Virus record (IMG/VR): IMGVR_UViG_3300028831_000814
Coordinates: 1-33,916 of that record
Strand: one strand, 5' to 3'
From: a virus
Length of the DNA stretch: 33,916 bases
Part shown: positions 20,838 to 27,780 of the stretch, piece after piece
Layout: each line of letters starts with the position of its first letter
Position numbering within the stretch: position 1 is the stretch's first letter
Translations under genes and position numbers: made by a program
The notes under the pieces: model-generated
The model's database searches: none
The model's input: the letters and a program-made list of their open reading frames with translations, nothing else
Told to the model about the DNA's origin: nothing

Positions 20838-21062
20838 CTACACTGCGCGTGGCTTGGGTGGTCGCGGCTTCTTAGGTGTGAATAGCTCGGCGAGCTTCTT
20901 AAACGACTTGCTGATGATGTCGTGGGCCTCTTTCACCGCTTTCGTGTCCTGGCCCTTGTAGACGCGCCGCAGCGCCTCCTCGTTGAGCTCTTCAAGGATG
21001 AACTCAGCCCACGCCTTCTGCGCTTCCTTGTCCTCGAAGAAGACTTTGAGATGGGCATTCAT
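20838..21062 (-). CDS. small helical protein downstream of portal, 74 aa
   Basis: A 74-residue, highly charged helical protein: MNAHLKVFFEDKEAQKAWAE, FILEELNEEALRRVYKGQDT, then KAVKEAHDIISKSFKKLAEL and a Pro/Lys-rich end (FTPKKPRPPKPRAV). It is separated from the portal gene by an oppositely oriented kinase-like gene and has its own promoter: TACAAT ends exactly six bases before its ATG, with no Shine-Dalgarno sequence, predicting a leaderless mRNA. Function unknown; similar small acidic/basic proteins near portals may help assembly. Confidence 0.6.
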   Translation of the reverse strand: MNAHLKVFFEDKEAQKAWAEFILEELNEEALRRVYKGQDTKAVKEAHDIISKSFKKLAELFTPKKPRPPKPRAV

Positions 21063-21068
21063 TCAGTC

Positions 21069-21074
21069 ATTGTA
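21069..21074 (-). promoter_or_regulatory. TACAAT -10 with leaderless spacing
   Basis: Minus-strand GAGGTACAATG: the hexamer TACAAT is six bases from ATG 21062, so the transcript would begin at the start codon. No recognisable -35 is present. Confidence 0.5.
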
Positions 21075-21110
21075 CCTCGTCCAGCCATCTCTGCTTTGGA
21101 GCGTGTGGAT

Positions 21111-21575
21111 ATGAGCGAACAGTATGCGACTCCCATGAGAGACGCTGATATGGCTGCTTTGTGCGGCGAGAGTTTGGGGAAAGGTGGAGCGCGAACTGCT
21201 TACGAGGTACCTGGCAAGCCGAACGTCGTCATAAAGGTAGCCGTCGACTATGTTGGAGCTAACTGGCGGGAGTGGTCCCTTTGGAACGATTTGCGCGATA
21301 CGCGTTGGGGAGCCGTCTTTGGAAAGTGCGTCACAATAAGCGAGTCTGGACACTACCTAATGATGGAGCGGCTCAATTCGCTTAGTGCGGAAGAGCATGG
21401 ACTGACCCCAGTGCTACCATCTTTTGTGCAGGACGTTTGGCCGGGACAATTCGGTAAGAACGCTCAGGGCGAGATAAAGTGTCGAGACTATGCCTCGGTC
21501 ACTCTCTCGAAAGAACTAGACAAAGCAGAACCATTTGAGCGAGCGTGGCAGTTGAAAGCGCGCAGAACTCGTTAA
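21111..21575 (+). CDS. minimal protein-kinase-like protein, 154 aa
   Basis: The start is ATG 21111 with GGAG nine bases upstream; the longer in-frame extension is a shadow of the minus-strand gene. The 154 residues hold reduced kinase landmarks in order: a Gly-rich loop LGKGGARTAYEV (residues 22-33), VVIKVAV with Lys42, WREW in the helix C position (Glu54), a hinge-like YLMMERLN, then QDVWPGQFG (Asp108) in the place of the catalytic-loop D..PGNFG and IKCRDYAS (Asp126) like the DFG segment. Nearly all of the C-lobe is missing. Small kinase-like proteins of this shape occur in phages. It lies on the opposite strand inside the packaging/head genes, as morons do. Activity is unproven. Confidence 0.65.
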   Translation: MSEQYATPMRDADMAALCGESLGKGGARTAYEVPGKPNVVIKVAVDYVGANWREWSLWNDLRDTRWGAVFGKCVTISESGHYLMMERLNSLSAEEHGLTPVLPSFVQDVWPGQFGKNAQGEIKCRDYASVTLSKELDKAEPFERAWQLKARRTR

Positions 21576-21579
21576 CTCA

Positions 21580-23376
21580 TCACTGCTGTCCAACAGGGAG
21601 AACCTTCTCGACGTTTGTCGGCTGGGCAAGTTTGGGCGCTACCACGGGCGCTGCGGGCGCTCCGGCACCGACCTGGAAGGACGCCGCCGACACCCCGCCG
21701 ATCTCGAGCATCTCCTGGATGATTGGCACGCGCGTCGGGTCGCCGGGCGGAAGCTGAGCTAGCGCGACGGCAAGGGTATTGAGACGGCGCTGCCCATCGC
21801 TCATTTCATCGGTGATGTCGAAGCGTATCTTCTGCTTGATGCGCTCCATGGTGATGTAGCCCTTGGGAATTTTGAGCGTGCGCTTATTGCCCTGGCGATC
21901 GAGGCCATCCTGGATCCCGGCCTCCATCGCCGTCTTGCTGTCGTTGGTGAAAAGCTTTCCGTTCCCGAGTTGGCTCAGGTCAAAGCCGAGCGTTTTCTCC
22001 TTGGCCGCTGTGTTGGAGTGAAACTCGCGGATGGAACGGTCGAGCATCGCAAGCTCTTTGGGGGAGTAGGACGCCGTGAGGGCATGGTCTTTGTTGATGC
22101 GTTTCACGATAAACGGCATCACGTCCTCGATGATGATCTCCCCGATGAAGTAGCCGTCGCTGTCGCGGCGCTTGTTGAAGATGGATGCGCCCTGGGCGGC
22201 CTGTAGCTGAAGCGAGATGCCGGGCGTGCTCGCCTTCGGCTCCTCGCCGGTCATGCCCGGATAAGCAGACTGGTCGCGCTGCATGTTGAGGAACCAGGCA
22301 TCGACGACGTTTTGAAACTCGGGCAATGCGGCGGAGCGCAGCGGCTCAGCCTTGAAGTACTGGCCGTCCTCCAGCTCGATTATCTCCCCGTTCATGAGGC
22401 TGAGCGCGGACGGAAGGCCCTTCTTGTTCGTCGTGATGACAACCTTCCCGCCGATGCTGAGCGCCTCGCGCTCGTCGATGACGGCCTCGTTCGTCCAAAT
22501 CTGCGGCTCGAAGATTTCCTCCCACACGCCCACACCGAAGTCCCGCCCCTCAACGCTCTTGCGCGCCTTGTGCTTGAAGCGCGTCTTCTTCAGCTTGTTC
22601 TTGTAGAGGCAGTACTTCTTGTTCTTCACCTCAGCGATGATGATGTTGTAGAGCCCTATCTCGTCGCCGCTCTCATCATCATCTTTGTACTCATCGGGAT
22701 AGACCGTGCGCGCCTCGAACTGCCCTTCGATGTCGAGTACCTTGATGCGGTTCTCGCCCTTTTCGGTCTTGTAGGCTTTCTTCTGCGCTGCAAGGACCGC
22801 GTCGATGGCGCTCTCGCCGTCATACTCCTCGTCCCAGACACCGCGCTTGAGCTTTAGCTCCAAGGGACTGAGATAGTTCTCGTCGACCTTCATGCCGTTT
22901 TCGATGTCGCGCGGGTCGACAAACATCGTGGTCCAGTTAACCGGCTCGATAAGCAGCTCGTCGGCCGTCTCGGTCTTCTTGGTGAGAACCGAGCCGTACT
23001 CGCTCTCCTTGCGCTGGATGCGGTCGATGGTCTCACCGAAGCCGTTGTCCTTCATCCACTGCTGGAGCTCTTTGTTGACGACCAGGGCGAAAAGGAAGTC
23101 GCCGTCCGTGGCGTGGGCTTCGATAGAGCTCCGGTCGATGTTCTTGGCGCGCCATTCGAGGTCGACGATGCCGTTGCCGATGTTGCGGAAGGGGCGGCGC
23201 AAGCCTGAGGCCGGGTCAATGTTGTTCTCGCCGCCATCCATGTAGCGAGAGAGGATGTAGTGCGTGATCTGCTTGACCGTGTTGCGCATCGAGAACTGGA
23301 TGTCCTCAGACAGCGGAATAGTGCCCTTATCGTATTGCGCGATGTGATCGTCGATGAGCGCGTAGAGCTCCTTCAT
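21580..23376 (-). CDS. portal protein, 598 aa
   Basis: The 598-residue protein follows the terminase in the operon and has portal features: a polar N-terminal helical part (SMRNTVKQITHYILSRYMDG), the wing/stem region with WTTMFVDPRDIENGMKVDEN, long alternation of strands and acidic loops, LRSAALPEFQNVVDAWFLNM, and QAAQGASIFNKRRDSDGYFI before a helical stem, and a Pro/Ala-rich end. It forms the dodecameric ring through which DNA enters. I use ATG 23376 because a TACACT -10 lies six bases upstream; GTG 23394 in frame would lie upstream of the promoter. It converges with the kinase-like gene, four bases apart. Confidence 0.85.
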   Translation of the reverse strand: MKELYALIDDHIAQYDKGTIPLSEDIQFSMRNTVKQITHYILSRYMDGGENNIDPASGLRRPFRNIGNGIVDLEWRAKNIDRSSIEAHATDGDFLFALVVNKELQQWMKDNGFGETIDRIQRKESEYGSVLTKKTETADELLIEPVNWTTMFVDPRDIENGMKVDENYLSPLELKLKRGVWDEEYDGESAIDAVLAAQKKAYKTEKGENRIKVLDIEGQFEARTVYPDEYKDDDESGDEIGLYNIIIAEVKNKKYCLYKNKLKKTRFKHKARKSVEGRDFGVGVWEEIFEPQIWTNEAVIDEREALSIGGKVVITTNKKGLPSALSLMNGEIIELEDGQYFKAEPLRSAALPEFQNVVDAWFLNMQRDQSAYPGMTGEEPKASTPGISLQLQAAQGASIFNKRRDSDGYFIGEIIIEDVMPFIVKRINKDHALTASYSPKELAMLDRSIREFHSNTAAKEKTLGFDLSQLGNGKLFTNDSKTAMEAGIQDGLDRQGNKRTLKIPKGYITMERIKQKIRFDITDEMSDGQRRLNTLAVALAQLPPGDPTRVPIIQEMLEIGGVSAASFQVGAGAPAAPVVAPKLAQPTNVEKVLPVGQQ

Positions 23377-23380
23377 GCTT

Positions 23381-23400
23381 GAAGTGTACCGCACAGCGGT
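23381..23400 (-). promoter_or_regulatory. portal promoter with adjoining ACCGC-ACA-GCGGT operator-like dyad
   Basis: Minus-strand TGTGCGGTACACTTC matches the scaffold promoter in 14 of 15 bases. Its -10 TACACT ends six bases before ATG 23376. A perfect 13-base dyad ACCGC-ACA-GCGGT (23388-23400) abuts the -10 where RNA polymerase would sit, so it may bind a regulator. Confidence 0.5.
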
Positions 23401-23442
23401 GGCAAGCTAGGCGTGAGGTGGGGATAGCAAACCCTGGGCGGG

Positions 23443-24099
23443 ATGGGATTCATGGCAGTGAGACGAGGTTTGGCGAGCGCGTTGCGCGCCGCAAGAGAAT
23501 ACGATTTAGAAGCTCCTCGTCAGCGTGTCTCGCTAGACGTGTCGTCAGATATGAAGGTCGCGCTAAAAGAATCAGCTAAAGAACAGAAGGTCAGCGAGGC
23601 AGAAGTGGCTCGACTGGCGCTCACCACCTACTTCGAAAATCTTGGATATGAGTCCAAATTTCTAAGAGAGGACGTTGATGGCGAGAAACTAACGAGACGC
23701 ATCACTATACGAAGTGTGAAGCAGGCTCTGTTTCATTCCGAATTGCTGATCCGAGTATTTGAGGAAGCTCTCGATTATGACCCGCGGCGACAGCACAATC
23801 AACCACCGCCCGCGTTGCGTTTGGAAGATGAAGATTATCTGGCTGAGTTGCGTCGGCTCGTCGATGAATTGAAGAAGCTGAACTCTTTCTTAGAAGGTTT
23901 GAAGCAGAAGCGTTCGGGAACGACTGCATCGTCCGCGATGCTTCAAAAGCACCTCAACTCATTTTTGAATAAATATGCGGCGACGCTTGGCACGGGCGCG
24001 GGAGTGATGACGCTGGGTGCGATTGCAACGTTGCTGTATCAGCTTGGTGTGGGTGACATCATTTTTGACCACGTGCTGAAGAAAATACCGGGGAGGTAG
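23443..24099 (+). CDS. ribbon-helix-helix-like protein with C-terminal membrane segment, 218 aa
   Basis: Residues 25-70 (RQRVSLDVSSDMKVALKESA, then KEQKVSEAEVARLALTTYFE) match the strand-helix-helix pattern of RHH/CopG-type DNA-binding domains. A helical, charged middle section follows (SVKQALFHSELLIRVFEEAL and LAELRRLVDELKKLNSFLEG), and residues 185-210 are hydrophobic (LGTGAGVMTLGAIATLLYQL), a probable transmembrane anchor. The combination of a DNA-binding-like head and membrane tail is unusual. ATG 23443 and 23452 are both possible starts. It lies on the + strand between the portal and terminase genes, converging with TerL (5-base gap), and is probably a moron. Confidence 0.6.
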   Translation: MGFMAVRRGLASALRAAREYDLEAPRQRVSLDVSSDMKVALKESAKEQKVSEAEVARLALTTYFENLGYESKFLREDVDGEKLTRRITIRSVKQALFHSELLIRVFEEALDYDPRRQHNQPPPALRLEDEDYLAELRRLVDELKKLNSFLEGLKQKRSGTTASSAMLQKHLNSFLNKYAATLGTGAGVMTLGAIATLLYQLGVGDIIFDHVLKKIPGR

Positions 24100-24104
24100 T
24101 CACC

Positions 24105-25565
24105 TTACACTCCTCTCTGCACTACCTTTCTCGGCACTTGCCGTCGATTGATGGTGGCTACTGAGGCTTCGTAGGTCCCGCCCGTCGCATCCTTCATGAG
24201 CTCGAAGTACATCCGCATGAGGAAGGTATCGCCTACGTCAGGCGAGCGGCCCAGTGCCTCCTTCACCTCGTCCTTCGGCACGATCTTGAGCTTGCCGTCC
24301 TTGTCCATATCGCGCTGCCGGATTTGAGAGAGGTCCTCCATGATCTCGTCCTGGTCGCCTCCCGGCTTGGCTGCGATGCGGTGCGTCTCGACCATCTCGG
24401 CGAGCTTGAACGCGCACTGGGTCTTGAGATTCTGGAAGGCCACAACGTTGCGCGTGCCCTCAACGGTAAGGTTCGCCGCAGGAAGCATCTGGCGCCGCAG
24501 CGCTGTCCTGGTCGGCAAAGGCGTAGATGCGGCCACGAAACCCTTCACGCCGGGGAGCTGGTCCACTACGCCCCCGCCTACACCGTCCTCGTCCACAAGG
24601 ATGTGCGAGTACGGGATCTTCTCAACCGCGGCAAAGTCCCGGATGAGCTGGATGGTCTTGTCGGTCCCCTGCTCCCGGTAGAACTCGCGCCTCGCGCTCT
24701 CCAGGCCGTCCCAGAAATTGAACACCGTCTTGTCCCGGCCGTACCGCGCCACATCGACGATGAGGTACTTCTGCCCGTCCTTGACGATCGTGTTGGTGAA
24801 CATGTCGCGGATGTTGTCGAAGCGCATGAGCGTCCCGGCATCCTCGTCGTAGTCCCAGTTGCCGTCCTTGAGGCGCTGGCGCAGCGCGCGGTCGCTAATC
24901 TCCTCCAACTGCTTGCCGTACTGCTCGGCCGTGTATGGGTTGTCGCGATACAGGGACTGGATGAAGGCGTACTGCTCGGGCAGTGAGCCGTCGAGCGAGG
25001 GCGTATAGAACACGCGGCGTACCCAGCCGCGGGAGGGATTGCACGAGAGGCCGAACTTGGGAGGCGGCGTGATGTCGACGCCCTTAGAAAGCACGCGGTG
25101 GCGACCGATGCGGGACTTCAGCACGTCGAAGGCGAGGAAATGCCACTCGCTCACCTCTTCGCCGAAGCCGTGGCTGTACTCGGTTGAGCCGAAGCGCTCG
25201 TAGAGCGGGTCAGTCGGCTTAAACGCTACGTCGAGCAGATCGATCGTGCTGCCGTTCTTGAAGCGGATGACGTTGTATTTGCCGTCGAGACTCCAGTCCT
25301 CCTGCGGAATGCTGTGGTGTTTGCAGACCTTGGTCCAGGTGACGAAGGTCGAGTTCATGAGCCGCTTGAGCTCGTTGCGCGCCATGAAGGCGCGGGAGCC
25401 CGGATAGAAGTAAGCCCAGACCAGGAGCCATTCACAGTAGAGCCACGTCTTTCCCCCGCCTGCCCCGCCGCCAAAGAGTAAGAACCGCGTCGTGTCGTCT
25501 TGAAGCTTCTGCCACGCCAGTTCCTGCTTAGGCGTCGGCCGGATTGTCGGGGTGATTGCCTCCAT
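24105..25565 (-). CDS. terL: terminase large subunit, 486 aa
   Basis: The ATPase domain has Walker A FGGGAGGGKTW (residues 31-41), an acidic Walker B-like FGEEVSEW (Glu136, Glu137) and FGLSCNPSRGWV (coupling motif region). The nuclease domain starts at YLIVDVARYGRDKTVF (Asp271), with HILVDEDGVGGGVVDQL (Asp325) and acidic residues near the C-terminus. TerL cleaves concatemers and pumps DNA into the procapsid through the portal. ATG 25565 overlaps the TerS gene by 38 bases in another frame, a common arrangement. Length (486) is standard. Confidence 0.95.
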   Translation of the reverse strand: MEAITPTIRPTPKQELAWQKLQDDTTRFLLFGGGAGGGKTWLYCEWLLVWAYFYPGSRAFMARNELKRLMNSTFVTWTKVCKHHSIPQEDWSLDGKYNVIRFKNGSTIDLLDVAFKPTDPLYERFGSTEYSHGFGEEVSEWHFLAFDVLKSRIGRHRVLSKGVDITPPPKFGLSCNPSRGWVRRVFYTPSLDGSLPEQYAFIQSLYRDNPYTAEQYGKQLEEISDRALRQRLKDGNWDYDEDAGTLMRFDNIRDMFTNTIVKDGQKYLIVDVARYGRDKTVFNFWDGLESARREFYREQGTDKTIQLIRDFAAVEKIPYSHILVDEDGVGGGVVDQLPGVKGFVAASTPLPTRTALRRQMLPAANLTVEGTRNVVAFQNLKTQCAFKLAEMVETHRIAAKPGGDQDEIMEDLSQIRQRDMDKDGKLKIVPKDEVKEALGRSPDVGDTFLMRMYFELMKDATGGTYEASVATINRRQVPRKVVQRGV

Positions 25566-25923
25566 TGCTCACGAAGTTGAACCCGGCGATGCGCTCTCCT
25601 TTGCTCAAGTGGTCCACCTCGGTCTTGTCCCGATAGCCGTGCTTGGTGAGCATGAGCTTGGTGATGGTGGCGTTGTAGTTGTTGACCAAGCCGTTCTGGA
25701 TGAGCTGCGAGGCCTGCGCGGCGAGGAGCTGCTCTAAGATGTCCGAAAATTCCTCGTGGTCATCTGCCCACTTGTAGATCGTGGAGCGGGCTACACAGAG
25801 GTGGACAGCCAAACCCTCGACGGTCGGTAGGTAAGCCTGCTCTTTGCAGAAGCTGATATACCGCTCAACCTCCTTGGCGACTGTGCCTGGCTCGTATTCA
25901 GTTGGACGGCCTCGTTCTGCCAT
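25528..25923 (-). CDS. terS: terminase small subunit, 131 aa
   Basis: The 131-residue protein contains a helix-turn-helix (YLPTVEGLAVHLCVARSTIY, then KWADDHEEFSDILEQLLAAQ), followed by SQLIQNGLVNNYNATITKLM and LTKHGYRDKTEVDHLSKGER, where LMLTKHGYRDKTEVDH is a hallmark of one TerS family. It recognises the packaging site and recruits TerL, whose gene overlaps its 3' end. A GAGG lies four bases before the ATG, while the TACACT -10 is only eight bases away, so the leader is extremely short. It heads the late operon. Confidence 0.92.
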   Translation of the reverse strand: MAERGRPTEYEPGTVAKEVERYISFCKEQAYLPTVEGLAVHLCVARSTIYKWADDHEEFSDILEQLLAAQASQLIQNGLVNNYNATITKLMLTKHGYRDKTEVDHLSKGERIAGFNFVSNGGNHPDNPADA

Positions 25924-25931
25924 ATGGCCTC

Positions 25932-25970
25932 AGTGTAGCACGCTGTTAGTGCAGTTCTTAACTGTGCTAC
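25932..25970. promoter_or_regulatory. palindromic bidirectional promoter
   Basis: Inverted copies of an extended -10, GTAGCAC (read leftward as GTGCTACACT, serving TerS) and GTGCTACTCT (read rightward, serving the membrane protein at 25995), flank an imperfect dyad TAGTGCAGTT/AACTGTGCTA. The arrangement would allow one regulator to control both the late operon and the moron. Confidence 0.5.
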
Positions 25971-25994
25971 TCTCAGCCCGCTTTGGAGGGGCTA

Positions 25995-26777
25995 ATGGAC
26001 GCAACCGACTGGCTCATCTTACAGGCAGGATCGTGCGGCCTATTCGTGGGTTTAGCTATATTAGCTAGCTACAAATACTACAAATTCTCATCTCACTTAT
26101 CTCATCTCGCAAGCAAAGCGCTCTTCGACGAGACTGAGCGGCAAGCACTGCAGCGTGAAGGCATTCCGGCTCTGCTTTTCGCGGCGATCACGACCTTGGC
26201 CGCAATAGGATCTTGCTTGTGGCTTACCGCTCAGCTTTTCCAGATGAGGTCTATGAAATGGGGCGAGTTTCAATCTGTTTGGCAGATAGGAGTCGCCCTA
26301 AACATTGCGTTTTACTCTTTCTCACAAATCCGTGCCCCTTTCGCAGAGCGGCTGAAGAAAGAACAAGATGGGCTGTGGGAGTTTGCGTTCAAGCTTCATG
26401 ATGTTCTCGGTCACGATCGCGCAACTGAGGTCATGAACGAACTAGAGAGACCAGTCGACAGTATTCTACTTCAGAACGAACGTGCCGTCGAAGTGGTCTC
26501 TGCAGGTATTGCGATGCTGTGTGGAGGTCTGCTTGTTTATTCGGCTTTTAACTACGAGGGCTCCATATCATTCTTTACAGCAGCAAGTATGACACTTGTC
26601 AGCTTTTCTCTCGCTACAGTCTTATTCGTTGCGAACATGGTGGCGGCACGATCTCAACAACGCCGACTGAAGAAAGTGAGGGCTTTGGGAAGTGAGTTGT
26701 GGGACGTATACCACAAAGCGGGACCGCTTGAAGACATCGGAATCTATGTACCTCGCCGACGCAAAACGAAGCCTTGA
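25995..26777 (+). CDS. polytopic membrane protein, 260 aa
   Basis: A GGAGG five bases upstream fixes ATG 25995. The 260-residue protein has about five hydrophobic spans: WLILQAGSCGLFVGLAILAS (residues 5-24), LLFAAITTLAAIGSCLWLTA (about 59-78), VWQIGVALNIAFYSFS (about 96-111), VVSAGIAMLCGGLLVYSAFN (about 164-183) and FFTAASMTLVSFSLATVLFV (about 189-208), with charged helical loops (FAERLKKEQDGLWEFAFKLH) and a basic C-terminus. No transporter motif is recognised. Its own promoter diverges from TerS. A superinfection-exclusion, defence or envelope-altering role is plausible for a moron, without direct support. Confidence 0.65.
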   Translation: MDATDWLILQAGSCGLFVGLAILASYKYYKFSSHLSHLASKALFDETERQALQREGIPALLFAAITTLAAIGSCLWLTAQLFQMRSMKWGEFQSVWQIGVALNIAFYSFSQIRAPFAERLKKEQDGLWEFAFKLHDVLGHDRATEVMNELERPVDSILLQNERAVEVVSAGIAMLCGGLLVYSAFNYEGSISFFTAASMTLVSFSLATVLFVANMVAARSQQRRLKKVRALGSELWDVYHKAGPLEDIGIYVPRRRKTKP

Positions 26778-27004
26778 ACCAGAGCAGCGTGTCACCGAAC
26801 TAGGCGCCGCCGTTTAGCTCCTCGCAAAACGTAGAAAGCTCAGTGCCCGTCATACCTCAAGAGTACGGAGACATGAGGCTTTGTAACGCGGGGCGGACAT
26901 TCTTACGGCCGACCATTTGCCGCGTCTAACACTTCCGGGCGTCATATAGGTGCAATTGCAATTAACTGCATTCGGTTCTCACGCATATACGACGCTGGTC
27001 TTTT

Positions 27005-27136
27005 CTACCCTCGTCGTGCGGAGCAACCAGCAAGATGAACCTCCCTCTGGAAACTGTGGAAAATTCGATGCCCTTGGGGCGCGAAATAAGCCTCACCCGT
27101 GAGGTTTTCGATCAGGACGTCCCCCCCTAGTGGCAT
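27005..27136 (-). CDS. small hypothetical protein with strong ribosome-binding site, 43 aa
   Basis: A GAGGAG lies four bases before ATG 27136, and a TTGAGT/TACATT promoter with a 17-base spacer is placed 26 bases upstream. The 43-residue product (MPLGGDVLIENLTGEAYFAP, then QGHRIFHSFQREVHLAGCSA) is not hydrophobic and matches nothing I know. The coincidence of promoter and ribosome-binding site is the evidence; the protein itself is unremarkable. A + strand hairpin with TTTT overlaps it. Confidence 0.4.
   Translation of the reverse strand: MPLGGDVLIENLTGEAYFAPQGHRIFHSFQREVHLAGCSARRG
27091..27108 (+). terminator. possible intrinsic terminator
   Basis: CCTCA, loop CCCG, TGAGG, TTTT: a short five-pair hairpin with a T run in the + direction. 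It could end transcription from the membrane-protein gene at 25995-26777, although it is about 310 bases downstream. Confidence 0.45.
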
Positions 27137-27162
27137 ACGTCTCCTCGCGGACCGGACTCACC

Positions 27163-27191
27163 AATGTACCGGGTGCGTTGCGCCGACTCAA
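27163..27191 (-). promoter_or_regulatory. promoter with -35 and -10 at 17-base spacing
   Basis: Minus-strand TTGAGT (27186-27191), a 17-base spacer, then TACATT (27163-27168), within CGGTACATT, which resembles the late promoter elements at 20213 and 23381. It faces the 43-aa ORF at 27136. Confidence 0.5.
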
Positions 27192-27263
27192 AAAGTGTGC
27201 TCTCAAACTCTCGCTTGTCCGAACCAAGCGATTCGCTGATCTAATGGCGAGGAGTGTTCGGAC

Positions 27264-27473
27264 ATGCCCAGCCCGGAAATCCGCTTTGGCTTGACCCGTT
27301 TTGTGGGGCTGGAGGCCCTGCGCTCACAGCGCTTGCCGATCACCCTGCTGGTCCTGGCGAAAGCGTTCTTGACCTTTTCGCTGGCTGCGGCGGTCTGGCT
27401 TATGGTTCTAAAGCCCGAGCTGTTGCACAGCGATTTCTATGTGCGGCTTCTCTCTGTCATAGCGGCGAAGTAG
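27264..27473 (+). CDS. small membrane protein, 69 aa
   Basis: A GAGGAG lies about ten bases before ATG 27264. The 69-residue protein has an amphipathic, basic N-terminal half (MPSPEIRFGLTRFVGLEALR) and one transmembrane segment (ITLLVLAKAFLTFSLAAAVW), then a polar end (KPELLHSDFYVRLLSVIAAK). Its last 66 bases overlap the 3' end of the RusA gene on the opposite strand, so its C-terminus is constrained by, or borrowed from, that gene. Function unknown. Confidence 0.45.
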   Translation: MPSPEIRFGLTRFVGLEALRSQRLPITLLVLAKAFLTFSLAAAVWLMVLKPELLHSDFYVRLLSVIAAK

Positions 27474-27773
27474 ATGCAGCTCCCCAACTTGACTGTCGTC
27501 TTCCCACGCAATGCCCGTAAGCGCGTCGAGTATGAGCTTGTTCTGGTTGTCCAGGTCCCGCTTGCGCTTTGTCGCAAAGTAGAACGTGACTGAGACGCTG
27601 ATGTCGCCTTCGAGCTTAGGACCGCGCCACTGCGCCCTTGCCTCCCATTGGTACTGCTCTTTGAGAGCCTTCCCTTCCGCGGTCATGTACATGGTCGGAA
27701 AAGTCCCGCGGCAGGCGTAGCGGTAGCAGTGCTGCGTGGATTTTGGCTCTCCCGAAAGCGTGATAGTTTGCAC
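27408..27773 (-). CDS. rusA: RusA-type Holliday-junction resolvase, 121 aa
   Basis: The acidic core KRDLDNQNKLILDALTGIAW followed by EDDSQVGELHL is the RusA signature (D.DN..K...D.L.....DD.QV), whose aspartates bind the catalytic metal. RusA cuts four-way DNA junctions and in phages helps resolve recombination and packaging intermediates. Length (121) is normal. The start is GTG 27773; TACGAT ends seven bases upstream and no strong ribosome-binding site is present, so the message may be leaderless. It is divergent from the HEPN-like gene and overlaps a small membrane ORF at its 3' end. Confidence 0.9.
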   Translation of the reverse strand: MQTITLSGEPKSTQHCYRYACRGTFPTMYMTAEGKALKEQYQWEARAQWRGPKLEGDISVSVTFYFATKRKRDLDNQNKLILDALTGIAWEDDSQVGELHLLRRYDREKPHIEIAVQQLGL

Positions 27774-27780
27774 TCATCTA

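Larger units (their letters stand above)
26778..27263. other. gene-poor region upstream of the packaging genes
   Basis: This 486-base stretch contains one supported small ORF (27005-27136, minus). Other items are a perfect palindrome TGCAATTGCA at 26951-26960 followed by a further TGCA, a possible + terminator (27091-27108), a run of seven C at 27120-27127, and the promoter at 27163-27191. A short frame on the minus strand from about 26866 (MTGTELSTFCEELNGGA) ends early in a stop and may be a decayed gene. A packaging (cos/pac) site could lie here, as it is near TerS, but I see no direct proof. Confidence 0.35.

Noticed and set aside
24324-24986. 220-codon + strand frame inside the TerL gene
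   Set aside because: TerL motifs on the minus strand are unambiguous; the + frame consists of repeated HVDDEV/LLPVLDD-type shadow sequence.
26800-26866. Minus-strand 17-codon frame MTGTELSTFCEELNGGA
   Set aside because: Resembles the start of a phage protein but stops at once; too short to call a gene, kept only as a possible remnant.
26950-27105. + strand 50-codon frame starting at GTG 26950
   Set aside because: No ribosome-binding site, ends in a hairpin, and the opposite-strand 43-aa ORF has better signals.
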